This document shows positions 1-7,161 of a DNA stretch of 9,722 nucleotides, one piece after another. Source of the DNA: Candidatus Adiutrix sp. (GTDB taxonomy: Bacteria; Desulfobacterota; Desulfarculia; Adiutricales; Adiutricaceae); contig JAITVE010000291.1 in the NCBI GenBank assembly GCA_031285975.1, positions 1 through 9,722 of the forward strand. Reading direction: 5' to 3'. A program made the translations under genes and the position numbers. Position 1 is the first letter of the stretch; every line of letters starts with the position of its first letter. Below the pieces are notes generated by a model. It searched no databases, was not told where the DNA came from, and saw nothing but the letters and a program-made list of their open reading frames with translations.

Positions 1-233
1 AGCGCCGCCTGGCTGCCCTGGCCTTCAATGTCCAGGGTGTAGAGGGAGCGGTTGCCCTCGCTGGTGGTCATGGCGGTTTTGAATTCCTTATAATCCAGGC
101 AGAGGCTCAGGGCCGCGTCCACGCCGGGGCCGTAGAAAACGGCCGGCAGAAGGCCTTCGGCGCGCAAACGACCGGCGTAATTGCTGCTTGTGACCTGACG
201 GGCCTTGGCTTTTAAAACTGTTGAGAGACCCAC
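1..233 (-). CDS. rplY: 50S ribosomal protein L25 / Ctc family, N-terminal part (runs off the left edge)
   Basis: This is the first 77 codons of a ribosomal protein L25/Ctc-type protein, which binds 5S rRNA in the large subunit. I translated the minus strand by hand. The product begins VGLSTVLKAKARQ and contains YAGRLRAEGLLPAVFYGPG, matching the conserved family pattern R-L-R-x-x-G-x-x-P-A-V-x-Y-G. The segment LDYKEFKTAM followed by SLYTLDIEG fits the usual beta-barrel of the domain. The start is GTG at 233-231, preceded by a clear GGAGGT ribosome binding site five bases away; an upstream in-frame GTG has no such site. It lies downstream of prs, a common neighbour of rplY, and has its own promoter at 306-334. 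The C-terminal part, and so whether it is the long Ctc form, lies outside the window. Confidence 0.88.
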   Translation of the reverse strand, partial: MGLSTVLKAKARQVTSSNYAGRLRAEGLLPAVFYGPGVDAALSLCLDYKEFKTAMTTSEGNRSLYTLDIEGQGSQAA

Positions 234-305
234 GATAACCTCCGAGTCGGTGTAGTGCACTATATTTGAGGATGGGCAGATAATATTCAGCCGCACGAAC
301 TGCAT

Positions 306-334
306 ATTGTAGCAGAGTTCGCCGCCCATGTAAA
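306..334 (-). promoter_or_regulatory. Sigma-70-type promoter for rplY
   Basis: On the minus strand a TTTACA -35 box (334-329) is separated by exactly 17 bases from a TACAAT -10 box (311-306). Each differs from consensus at one position. The start would lie near position 299, giving an untranslated leader of about 65 bases before the rplY GTG. A 10-bp palindrome, TAGTGCACTA (253-262), sits inside this leader. So rplY is probably transcribed on its own as well as by read-through from prs. Confidence 0.65.
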
Positions 335-362
335 GTTTTTTTGTTGAGTAGAGCCCCCGGCC

Positions 363-1304
363 TTACACGAAGAGGGAACTGACCGAGTCCTTCTGGTGGA
401 TGCGTTTGATGGCTTCGCCCAGGAGGGGGGCCACGCTCATGACTTTGATTTTCGGGGAGGCCTGGGCCCGCTCGTGCAGGGGGATGGTGTCGGTGACCAC
501 CACGGAACTGAGCACGGAGTTCTCGATGTTGTCCAGGGCCGGGCCGGAAAAAACGCCGTGGGTGGCGCAGGCCAGCACTTCCACCGCCCCCAGGTCTTGA
601 ATAACCCGGGCCGCCTGGGTGAGGGTGCCCGCCGTGTCCACCATGTCGTCGATGATGACCGCCACTTTGTCCTTCACTTCACCGACGATGTTCATGGCCT
701 TGGCCACGTTGGGGGCCTCGCGCCGCTTATCGACAATGGCGATGGGGGCTTCCAGGTGGCGGGCGAAATAGCGGGCCCGCTCCACGCCGCCCGCGTCAGG
801 GGAGACGATCACTAAATTTTTGAATTTCTGGCTCTTCAGGTATTCCAGAAGCACCGGGGCCGCGTAGAGATGATCCACGGGGATATTGAAAAAGCCCTGA
901 ATCTGCCCGGCATGAAGATCCATGGCCAGAACGCGGCTGGCCCCGGCGGCGGTAATCATGTCCGCCACCAGTTTGGCCGAGATGGGCACGCGGGGGGCCA
1001 CTTTGCGGTCTTGCCGGGCGTAGCCGTAGTAGGGGATGACCGCGTTGACGCAACTGGCCGAGGCCCGCTTCAGCGCGTCAATGATGAGCAGCAGCTCCAT
1101 CAGGTTGTCATTGACCGGCGCGCAGGTGGACTGGATAACGTAAATATCCCGCCCGCGCATGTTTTCGCTCAATTCCACCATGATTTCGCCGTCGGAAAAG
1201 CGGCGAATCTGCGTTTGGCTCAGGTGCTGCCCCAAGTGCTCGGAAATCCCCTGGGCCAGGGCCGGGTTGGAATTGCCGCCAATCAACATAATGTCGGTAC
1301 GCAT
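363..1304 (-). CDS. prs: Ribose-phosphate pyrophosphokinase (PRPP synthetase)
   Basis: Makes 5-phosphoribosyl 1-pyrophosphate from ribose 5-phosphate and ATP in the cytosol, feeding nucleotide, His and Trp synthesis. The 313-residue product is the usual length. Visible hallmarks are the N-terminal FSDGE and RGRD(I)Y segments (residues 36-54), [10 protein letters not shown] (92-101), [11 protein letters not shown] with the conserved His131 (129-139), the SPDAGG loop (168-173), the flexible catalytic loop DKRREAPN (192-199) and the PRPP-binding stretch [12 protein letters not shown] (216-227). I chose the ATG at 1304 because the product then begins [18 protein letters not shown] like other family members. 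The longer frame up to 1388 would run through the tRNA gene. The ribosome binding site is weak. The gene lies 41 bases after tRNA-Gln and is probably co-transcribed with it and ispE. Confidence 0.96.
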   Translation of the reverse strand: MRTDIMLIGGNSNPALAQGISEHLGQHLSQTQIRRFSDGEIMVELSENMRGRDIYVIQSTCAPVNDNLMELLLIIDALKRASASCVNAVIPYYGYARQDRKVAPRVPISAKLVADMITAAGASRVLAMDLHAGQIQGFFNIPVDHLYAAPVLLEYLKSQKFKNLVIVSPDAGGVERARYFARHLEAPIAIVDKRREAPNVAKAMNIVGEVKDKVAVIIDDMVDTAGTLTQAARVIQDLGAVEVLACATHGVFSGPALDNIENSVLSSVVVTDTIPLHERAQASPKIKVMSVAPLLGEAIKRIHQKDSVSSLFV

Positions 1305-1318
1305 AACATTCTCGCAAC

Positions 1319-1337
1319 GCGCCCGCGGGCCGGGCGC
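1319..1337 (-). other. GC-rich hairpin between tRNA-Gln and prs
   Basis: A perfect 7-bp inverted repeat (GCGCCCG at 1319-1325 and CGGGCGC at 1331-1337, 5-base loop) fills most of the short gap between the tRNA 3' end and the prs start. On the transcribed strand the T run comes before the hairpin, not after it, so it does not look like an intrinsic terminator. It may guide processing of the joint transcript or protect the new 5' end of the prs message after the tRNA is cut out. That role is inference. Confidence 0.5.
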
Positions 1338-1345
1338 TAAAAAAA

Positions 1346-1421
1346 TGGCTGGGGCGGAAGGATTCGAACCTTCGAATACCGGCTCCAAAAACCGGGGTCT
1401 TAACCGCTTGACGACGCCCCA
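1346..1421 (-). tRNA. tRNA-Gln (anticodon UUG)
   Basis: The minus strand folds as a full cloverleaf. The acceptor arm is TGGGGCG (1421-1415) with CGCCCCA, followed by G and an encoded CCA end. The D arm lies around CAAGCGGTTAAG. The anticodon stem CCGGT/GCCGG carries a TTTTGGA loop, giving anticodon TTG. The T arm is GAAGG-TTCGAAT-CCTTC. The U1-A72 first pair is typical of glutamine tRNAs. It starts six bases after the ispE stop and I see no promoter of its own, so it is probably cut out of the ispE-prs transcript. tRNA-Gln between ispE and prs is a known arrangement in Desulfobacterota. Confidence 0.97.
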
Positions 1422-1427
1422 ATATCC

Positions 1428-2327
1428 TCAGTCACACCCGGTCAATCCGGGGTATTGAGCAATTTTTACAGACCGCACCCACCACTGCGGGTGCCGCCCG
1501 AAATCCCCCGCCACGCCCGGCTCGCACAGCCAAAAGGTCGGCCCGCTGCCGGAAAGGCCCCAGGCCGCTGGCCGGAACTTTTCTATGGCTTCCACCACCG
1601 TTTCAAGCTCAGAGGCCAGCATCCTAGCCGAAGCCAGGAGGCTGTTTTCACCGACCCTCGGTGGTTGGGATATCGGGGCAAGATTATTCTTTGCGGCCTC
1701 ATTTGTCAAGTCCCAATTTTTGAACACCTGGGCCGTGGACAAATGAAGCCCCGGATTCACCAGTATAATCTCCGCCCCGGCCCAGACTTCAAAGCCCTTG
1801 GGCGGCGCGGAAAAACGCTCCCCCACCCCCGCAGCCCGGGCTATGGGCGCGGGCTGCAAAAAGAAGGGCACGTCCGCGCCCAAGGTCAGCCCCATGGCCT
1901 CCAGCTCCTTTTGGTTCAAGGGGTTGGGGGCTAACTGGTTCAGCCTGGACAACACAGCGGCGCAGTCTGAAGACCCGCCGCCGAGCCCGGCGCCCAGGGG
2001 GATATTTTTCTCTATGCGCAGCGATAAACCTTGCTCCGGCCAGCCGGTTTGCCGCCGAAACGCGGCTGCGGCTTTGAGCGTTAAATTATCCGGCCCGCAA
2101 AAACCCGGCGGCAGGATAATCGGCGACTCGACCGCTTCCAGAGTGTCTTCCCGCGACTCCGCCGGGCATATCCACAGGCGGTCGGCCACATCCAGCCGGG
2201 CCATGACCGTGTCCAGTTCATGGTAGCCGTCCGGCCGAAGGCCCAGGACTTTCAGGTAAAGATTGATTTTGGCGGGGGCCAGCGTCGCCGCCCCCGCCGT
2301 CCATGCTGTCACAAGCCCGTCACTCAC
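1428..2327 (-). CDS. ispE: 4-diphosphocytidyl-2-C-methyl-D-erythritol kinase
   Basis: GHMP-family kinase of the non-mevalonate (MEP) isoprenoid pathway; it phosphorylates CDP-methylerythritol at the 2-position with ATP, in the cytosol. The 299-residue product has the substrate motif APAKINLYL with the conserved Lys20, GYHELDTVM (residues 34-42), the glycine-rich ATP-binding loop [12 protein letters not shown] (110-121), GADVPFFL with the conserved Asp152 (150-157) and the C-terminal GHMP motif GLSGSGPT (257-264). The start is GTG at 2327, so the first codon overlaps the htrA stop (TGA at 2322-2320) by eight bases. No good ribosome binding site precedes it, which suggests translation coupled to htrA. 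A second GTG five codons in (2312) is an alternative. The stop lies six bases from tRNA-Gln. Confidence 0.94.
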   Translation of the reverse strand: MSDGLVTAWTAGAATLAPAKINLYLKVLGLRPDGYHELDTVMARLDVADRLWICPAESREDTLEAVESPIILPPGFCGPDNLTLKAAAAFRRQTGWPEQGLSLRIEKNIPLGAGLGGGSSDCAAVLSRLNQLAPNPLNQKELEAMGLTLGADVPFFLQPAPIARAAGVGERFSAPPKGFEVWAGAEIILVNPGLHLSTAQVFKNWDLTNEAAKNNLAPISQPPRVGENSLLASARMLASELETVVEAIEKFRPAAWGLSGSGPTFWLCEPGVAGDFGRHPQWWVRSVKIAQYPGLTGCD

Positions 2328-3732
2328 CGACGGTTACGGTGAAGAACATGGTGTTGGCCCCCCGCTTGACGAGGAAGCGCAGGATGTCGTCCTTCTTTTT
2401 GGGGCGGACTATCTTCTGGTAGTCGCTCATGTTTTTCACGGCCTGATCGTCCACTTCAATGATGACGTCCCCCACGCTCAGGCCGGATTCCGCCGCCGGG
2501 GAGTCGCCTTCAATGGCCGAAATATACAGGCCTTCGCGCTCGGCCAGGTTCTGGCGGGTCACCATTTCCGGGGTGATTTCCCGGAGGGTCAGGCCCAGCT
2601 TCTGGGAGCCTTCCGTGCCCGCCGCGCTGCCGGAGCCGCCGTCGTCCTTCAACTCCGCCACGGTCAGGTCGAGGGTCACTTCCTTTTTATCGCGGAAAAC
2701 CACGATTTTCACCTTTTTGCCCACTTCGGTGTTGGCCACGGTCAGGGGCAAGTCCTGCCAGTTTTTAATCTCCCGGCCGTCGAATTTCACCACAATGTCG
2801 CCGCGTTTCAGCTTCGCGTCCACGCCGGGGCCGGTGGGGTCAATGTCGCCGATCAAGGCGCCGCGCGGTTCGCCCAGGCCATAGCTCCGGGCCAGTTCCG
2901 GGGTGACTTCCTGAATAATCACGCCCATCCAGCCGCGCACCACCCGGCCCTTTTCTTTCAGCTGGGTCACCACGCCCTTGGCCAGGTTGGTGGGGATGGC
3001 GAAGCCGATGCCCACATTGCCCCCCGCGCCGCCGGGGGTGGCGATGACGGCGTTGATGCCGATAACTTCCCCGCTGAGGTTCAGGAGAGGCCCGCCGGAG
3101 TTGCCGCTGTTGATGGCCGCGTCGGTCTGGATGAAGTCGTCATAGGGCCCCAGGCCCAGGGAACGGCCGCTGCCGGAGACGATGCCTGCGGTGACGGTGT
3201 GCTCCAGCCCCAGGGGGTTGCCGATGGCCACCACCCAGTCGCCGATTTTCAGGCGGTCGGAGTCGCCCAGGGTCAGGAAGGGATATTTGCCCTTCTTTTT
3301 CAGCTTGATGAGGGCCACGTCGATTTTGGGGTCGCGCCCAATGACCTCGGCTTCGATTTACTCGCCGCCGGAGAGCTTGACCATAATTTTTTCAGCGTTT
3401 TCAATAACATGGTTATTGGTGATAATAAAACCTTCGGGGTCGAAAATAAAACCCGAGCCCTGGGGATTAACTTTAATGTCCCGCTGGGGGCCGCCGCCGC
3501 CGAAAAAGTCGAACAAATCTTCCGGGGAGGGGTTGCGGTTCAGGCGCGGCTGGCGACCCTTGATGGTGACGGTGGTTTCAATGAACACCACGGCCGGTTC
3601 CGCCTTTTCCACAATGGGGGCAAAGGAGGGCAGCGCCACCAGCGGCGGCGGCGTTTCCGTCTGAGCCGAGGCCGGAGCCGCAGCCAGCATCAGAGTCAGC
3701 AACAGAGCGAAAAAAAGTTTTTCTATGCGCAT
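2320..3732 (-). pseudogene. HtrA/DegP periplasmic serine protease, interrupted by an in-frame TAA at codon 125
   Basis: Family role: periplasmic protease-chaperone that degrades misfolded envelope proteins. Apart from one stop codon the frame is intact for 471 codons. A signal peptide ([24 protein letters not shown], likely cut after ASA at 21-23; shown here only as key features: Lys5, hydrophobic 6-19) is followed by a trypsin-like domain with the catalytic His in TNNHVIENA (His108), Asp in KIDVALIKL (Asp138) and Ser in GNSGGPLLN (Ser212). Two PDZ domains cover roughly 260-345 and 375-468, the usual DegP/DegQ plan. The TAA at 3360-3358 falls after KLSGGE and before IEAEVIGRD, where relatives have Glu, Lys or a similar residue, so a single base change from GAA or AAA explains it. 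Neither half alone has the full triad: the upper part has only His, and a restart at GTG 3318 would lack His, Asp and the signal peptide. An AAGGA site precedes the ATG. It may be a real nonsense allele or a sequence error. Confidence 0.85.
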
Positions 3733-3903
3733 GGGAATAGCATCCTTACATGTTGAAAGTTGGTCTCAGCCGACAAATAATCTGCGCGTCGCCTGGCGGC
3801 ACACTTGCGCCTGGCAGGAAGCGATTTCCCGGCTGAGCCGTGGGCCGTCATAAAATAAGCCGGACGTTTCCCCGCAGGGAACCGCACCGCCCTGACGAGG
3901 GCC

Positions 3904-4323
3904 TTACCGGCCGGAAGCCTTCACGAATTTCATCCGCAGATCGTACAGCAGGGTGGTCAAAAGGGAGGCTTCTTCCTCCTCCAGATTGCCCTGGGTCTTG
4001 GCCTGCAGAACGCCCAACAGGTCGATGGCGTGCTTGGCCGCCGCCAAATCCACCTGCCCGCCGTCAGGCTCCGGCCCTTCCCCCAAATGAATAAACGCCG
4101 ACGTCGCCAGCCCCAGCAACAGCCCCGCAAAGTTAGCGGGCGGCAGCCCCGCAGCCCCGGAAAACGCGGGCTCCGTCTCCGCCGCCGCACGCGGCTTCTC
4201 GTCCGCAGACGAGGGCCGGGGGGACGCGTCCGCCGAAGGCCGGACACTCTCCTCACCCTCGGGCTTCACCTGGCCGTCCTTGCTGAACAGCCGCTTATCA
4301 TTTACCACAAAATCATCCGCCAT
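3904..4323 (-). CDS. DUF1844 domain protein
   Basis: A 139-residue protein of unknown function. The C-terminal half (about 62-135) matches the DUF1844 pattern: NFAGLLLGLATSAFIHLGEG (64-83), a short acidic linker, AAKHAIDLLGVLQAKTQGNL (95-114), then LLTTLLYDLRMKFV (121-134). The N-terminal 60 residues are low-complexity, rich in Pro, Ser, Glu and Ala, and probably disordered. There is no signal peptide; the mildly hydrophobic helix near 66-80 belongs to the domain and is not a clear membrane span. The ATG at 4323 is preceded by a GGTGAGG ribosome binding site, and a strong promoter candidate lies at 4361-4389. It is the first gene of the minus-strand run ahead of htrA, 171 bases away. The family is known from Desulfobacterota and other phyla, and I assign no biochemical role. 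Confidence 0.85.
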   Translation of the reverse strand: MADDFVVNDKRLFSKDGQVKPEGEESVRPSADASPRPSSADEKPRAAAETEPAFSGAAGLPPANFAGLLLGLATSAFIHLGEGPEPDGGQVDLAAAKHAIDLLGVLQAKTQGNLEEEEASLLTTLLYDLRMKFVKASGR

Positions 4324-4360
4324 ATAAAAACCTCACCTTCATATACGTACATCCCCGCAT

Positions 4361-4389
4361 ATTTTAATACAGCCCTCCGGCCAAATCAA
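4361..4389 (-). promoter_or_regulatory. Sigma-70-type promoter upstream of the DUF1844 gene
   Basis: On the minus strand a TTGATT -35 box (4389-4384) is followed after 17 bases by a TAAAAT -10 box (4366-4361). It would start transcription near 4354, about 30 bases before the DUF1844 ATG. I found no equally good promoter between DUF1844 and htrA, so it may drive the whole minus-strand run through prs. Confidence 0.6.
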
Positions 4390-4497
4390 GTGGCGGCGTT
4401 GCATTCTTCGGTGATGGAGGAAATTGGGTCAAAAATAACAATATATTCTCGACGGAAGATGACGACAATTGGCTTGGTTGGCAACACCAGCAAAAGG

Positions 4498-4527
4498 CAT
4501 GGATACCGGCCTTCGCCGGTATGACGG
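4498..4527. repeat. REP-like palindromic element (VIPAKAGI type)
   Basis: The core is a perfect 8-bp inverted repeat with a 4-base loop: ATACCGGC (4503-4510), CTTC, GCCGGTAT (4515-4522), flanked by GCATGG and GACGG. Read on the minus strand it encodes the tell-tale AVIPAKAGIHA peptide, which recurs in many genomes wherever this class of dispersed intergenic palindrome is mistaken for coding DNA. I see one copy in the window. It lies in the divergent gap (4390-4609), where I see no convincing gene. Confidence 0.65.
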
Positions 4528-4609
4528 CGGCGGTGGTACGGAGCGTCCCCGCCTCTCCACTGCCGTTACTATTTGCTAGCCCGCGCTTCGCGCACCACAA
4601 AAACCGGGC

Positions 4610-4638
4610 TTGTGTTTTTTCTCGACGCCTCGTATAGT
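4610..4638 (+). promoter_or_regulatory. Sigma-70-type promoter for the FIST-GGDEF pair
   Basis: A TTGTGT -35 box (4610-4615) and a TATAGT -10 box (4633-4638) are 17 bases apart. Transcription would start near 4645, about 65 bases ahead of the FIST start codon. The -35 overlaps the right arm of weak hairpins (CACAA with TTGTG, followed by six T residues at 4615-4620), which could also end transcription arriving from the left. Confidence 0.55.
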
Positions 4639-4709
4639 TACATAAAGACTCACGCAAAGCGCCGCACTTGCGGGGCCGCTTCTGCGAAAGTTTTGACTGG
4701 AGCTTTGAT

Positions 4710-5924
4710 ATGCACGCTGGCGTTGGCTATAGCGATACTCCCGATACATACGCGGCAGGCAGGCAGGTGGCCCTGGACGCTCTGAAGCAGGGCGGGCTGG
4801 GCCGCCCCTGTGACCTGGTGCTGCTGTTCTTCACCGCCGCCCATGAGGCCGGGGTTTTGCGGGACGCGGTGGCCTCGGTGGTGGGGGCTGGGGTGCCGAT
4901 TGTCGGCGGCGCGGCGGTGGGGGTTATTTCCAACGAGCGTTTCGGCTATGCCGGGGATCAAATCGTCCTGGCCGCTTTCTGGTTCGAGGGGGCCCGTTGC
5001 GACTTTTTGGCCGAAGGCGGGCTGAAGGAGAGCGAGGAGGCGACCGGCTGCCGCCTGGGCCGCCGGCTGGCCGGGCTCCCGGAGTTTTCGGCGGCTTCGT
5101 CCCTGATGCTGTTTTACGACGCCATCGACCGCGAGGACGGCCGGATGCGGCTGGTGATGGCCACGCCGCTGATCGCGGGGCTGGAACGGGGCTTGGGCTT
5201 TTTACCGAACCTCATCGGCGCGGGGCTTCAGGGCGACTACGCCGCCTCGGCCACCCGGCAGATTGCCGAGCGGGAGGTGGTGCGGCACCACGCTTTGGCG
5301 CTGTCCTTTTCCGGCGCGGTGACGCTGGATAACGTTATTATGCACGGCTGCCGCCCGGGCACGGGCTATTTTACGGTTACGAAATCAGATATGCAGACGG
5401 TGCTGGAAATTAATGGCAAACCCGCGCTGAGCTTCATAACGTCTCTTTTGAAAAACGCCCTCACGCCGGACGAATTGCCCTTTTCCCTGATTCTGGGGGT
5501 GAACCGGGGCAAAAAGTGGAGCCGGTTCGATGAAAAAAGCTACGCCAACCGCCTGTGCCTGGCCGTGGACAAGGAGCGCGACGGCCTGGTGATGTTCGAG
5601 CCGGACATGGTGGCGGGCACCGAATTCCAGGTTATGTACCGCAGCTTCGACCTGGACTACATCCCCCCGCGCATTGAAAAAACCTTTGCCGACGCGGAAG
5701 CGGCCGGGCGGAAACCCGTCTTCGCCCTCTACATCGACTGCGCCGGGCGGGCCGCCGGGTATGCCGGAACCGACCTGGAAGACGCGCTGATGGTGCAGAA
5801 ATCCGTGGCCGGGCGGGTGCCGCTCATGGGAATTTACAGCGGGGTGGAAATCGCCCCGGTGGAGGGCCGCCCCCGCGGCCTGGACTGGACGGGCGTTTTC
5901 TGCCTCTTTAGCGTGCCCCGATGA
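4710..5924 (+). CDS. FIST N/C-domain sensory protein
   Basis: A 404-residue cytoplasmic protein with the FIST_N (about 30-220) plus FIST_C (about 225-390) layout. The family is a signal-input module thought to bind small ligands; one branch (NosP) binds haem and senses nitric oxide. Supporting features are CDLVLLFFTAAHE (34-46), GVPIVGGAAVGVIS (61-74), the diagnostic GCRPGTGYFTVTKSD (213-227), VLEINGKPAL (231-240), and the C-terminal YIDCAGRAAGY (341-351) and PLMGIYSGVEIAP (371-383). There is no signal peptide, membrane span or attached output domain. The ATG at 4710 is chosen for the GGAG site seven bases upstream; a TTG at 4668 in frame is less likely. The stop overlaps the start of the diguanylate cyclase gene by ATGA, so the two are probably translated together and this protein probably controls that enzyme. 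The ligand is unknown. Confidence 0.88.
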   Translation: MHAGVGYSDTPDTYAAGRQVALDALKQGGLGRPCDLVLLFFTAAHEAGVLRDAVASVVGAGVPIVGGAAVGVISNERFGYAGDQIVLAAFWFEGARCDFLAEGGLKESEEATGCRLGRRLAGLPEFSAASSLMLFYDAIDREDGRMRLVMATPLIAGLERGLGFLPNLIGAGLQGDYAASATRQIAEREVVRHHALALSFSGAVTLDNVIMHGCRPGTGYFTVTKSDMQTVLEINGKPALSFITSLLKNALTPDELPFSLILGVNRGKKWSRFDEKSYANRLCLAVDKERDGLVMFEPDMVAGTEFQVMYRSFDLDYIPPRIEKTFADAEAAGRKPVFALYIDCAGRAAGYAGTDLEDALMVQKSVAGRVPLMGIYSGVEIAPVEGRPRGLDWTGVFCLFSVPR

Positions 5925-7063
5925 AAAAGAACAGTGAATTTGAACAGTTGCGGCAACGGATTATTTACCTCGAGCAAATGTCCGAGTACACAGTGGCCCG
6001 GATGCTCAAGGTGGATTCCCAGTCCATCGCCATCCGCCAGGAGTTGGAGCAGAAGCGGCGCGGTTTCAGCCTGATGGCCGAACTGGCCGTGGCCCTGGAG
6101 CGGGACGCGAATTACGAAAATATTTTCGTTTCCGTCAGCCGCCGCATGAATTCGATATTGAATATGCAGCGCACGGCGGTTTTGGTGTCGGGTTCGGAGG
6201 GGCTGTTCCGCGCCTCGGTGCTGCAGGGGTACCCCTCCGAAACCAGCGCGGCGGTGGCTTCCCGGCGGGTAAAGCTCGACCCGGAATTGCTGGAAAACCG
6301 CCAGGCCCTTTTGGTCACCAGCGCCGACCCGGCCGACCGGCTGGGGGAACTGCGCCGGGCCCTGGAACTGCCCTACCTCATTGCCTCGCCGATTTCGCTG
6401 CCCAATGATGTGGAGGCCCTTCTGGTCACCGGGCGGCTGGTGGAGCAGGCCCCGTTTTTGCCGCGCATCGGCCTCAGCGACCTGGAGACCGTGCAGACGG
6501 TGAGCAACTACCTGGCGGCCATGCTGGCCGGGCACCGCCTGGCCGAAGCCGAGCATCTGGCCAATTACGACCAGCTGACCCTCCTGCCCAACCTGCGGCG
6601 CAGCAAGGAGTCCCTGAAGCAGATTCTCACCCTGGCCAAACGCGGCGGCTTTATTTCGGCGGTCATGTTCATTGACCTCGACGGCTTTAAGGCCGTCAAC
6701 GACACCCACGGCCACGCGGCGGGCGACGAAGTGCTGCGGATAGCGGCCGAACGCCTGTCCCACAGCATCCGCGAATCCGACCTGGCCGGGCGCATCGGCG
6801 GGGATGAATTTGTGGTGGTGCTGTCGCGCATCAGCCAGGTTGCCGACGCCGGGCGGGTGGCCGAAAAAATTATCGAAAAGCTGTCCCAGCCCATGGAGAC
6901 CCAGAACGCCACCTGCCACATCGGCGCCAGCATCGGCATCGCCATCTACCCCGACCACGGCCAGGACGAAGACGCCCTGCTCAAAGCCGCCGACGTGGCC
7001 ATGTACGCCGTCAAAAGCGCCGGGAAGAATTCGTTTGCTTTTTTTCAGCCGATGGGGGAATAA
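5921..7063 (+). CDS. GAF-like sensor - GGDEF diguanylate cyclase
   Basis: A 380-residue soluble protein predicted to make cyclic di-GMP from two GTP. An N-terminal coiled coil (about 5-60) leads into a GAF-like domain (about 50-205; weakly conserved, assigned from size, position and the linking helix). The GGDEF domain (about 210-375) has YDQLTLLPN (216-224), the metal-binding Asp252 in FIDLDGFKAVND, HGHAAGDEVL (263-272) and an intact GGDEF active site (293-297). RESD (284-287) five residues ahead is a proper RxxD product-inhibition site, so both activity and feedback are expected. No EAL domain and no membrane span. The ATG lies within ATGA, overlapping the FIST stop, which implies translational coupling and a shared pathway. 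The gene ends before a separate promoter at 7110. Activity is predicted from the motif, not shown. Confidence 0.93.
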   Translation: MKKNSEFEQLRQRIIYLEQMSEYTVARMLKVDSQSIAIRQELEQKRRGFSLMAELAVALERDANYENIFVSVSRRMNSILNMQRTAVLVSGSEGLFRASVLQGYPSETSAAVASRRVKLDPELLENRQALLVTSADPADRLGELRRALELPYLIASPISLPNDVEALLVTGRLVEQAPFLPRIGLSDLETVQTVSNYLAAMLAGHRLAEAEHLANYDQLTLLPNLRRSKESLKQILTLAKRGGFISAVMFIDLDGFKAVNDTHGHAAGDEVLRIAAERLSHSIRESDLAGRIGGDEFVVVLSRISQVADAGRVAEKIIEKLSQPMETQNATCHIGASIGIAIYPDHGQDEDALLKAADVAMYAVKSAGKNSFAFFQPMGE

Positions 7064-7109
7064 GGGCGTATTACTTTTTACGCGGAGAATATTCACTTTT
7101 AGAGAATAC

Positions 7110-7138
7110 TTGCCGCGCTCCCTGTTTCGTGCTACACT
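7110..7138 (+). promoter_or_regulatory. Sigma-70-type promoter for the coiled-coil protein gene
   Basis: TTGCCG (7110-7115) and TACACT (7133-7138) are 17 bases apart, with a start near 7145, about 17 bases ahead of the GTG. Just upstream the heptamer GAGAATA occurs twice (7085-7091 and 7102-7108), 17 bases apart, and the first is part of the palindrome GAATATTC. These could be binding sites for a regulator on neighbouring helix faces, but seven bases is too short to be sure. Confidence 0.55.
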
Positions 7139-7161
7139 ATAACCAAAGACTGAGGTGCCCT

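Noticed and set aside
1305..1388. 28-codon N-terminal extension of prs.
   Set aside because: It would translate part of the tRNA-Gln gene and has no counterpart in the family; the ATG at 1304 gives the normal length and start.
3358..3360. Recoding of the htrA stop as selenocysteine or pyrrolysine.
   Set aside because: Those use UGA and UAG; this codon is UAA, and relatives have an ordinary residue at this spot.
2263..3756. Long plus-strand open frame of 497 codons opposite htrA.
   Set aside because: It is antisense to a clearly conserved protease and its product is a low-complexity run rich in Gly, His and Ala, typical of a shadow frame in GC-rich DNA.
3830..3880. Short inverted repeats between DUF1844 and htrA (CGGCTGAGCCG; TTCCC/GGGAA) as a terminator.
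   Set aside because: The stems are only 5 bp and no T run follows on the transcribed strand, so I do not call a terminator there.
4364..4657. Open frame of 97 codons on the minus strand containing VIPAKAGIHA.
   Set aside because: This peptide is the known by-product of translating a REP-like palindrome; there is no domain, and the frame covers the promoter region of both flanking units.
5834..7096. Minus-strand open frame of 420 codons opposite the diguanylate cyclase.
   Set aside because: It lies antisense to a strongly supported GGDEF protein and resembles no family; codon composition of the sense gene explains it.
7129..7161. Upstream GTG start for the coiled-coil protein.
   Set aside because: It overlaps the predicted -10 box and lacks a ribosome site, while GTG 7162 has GAGGTG at the right distance.
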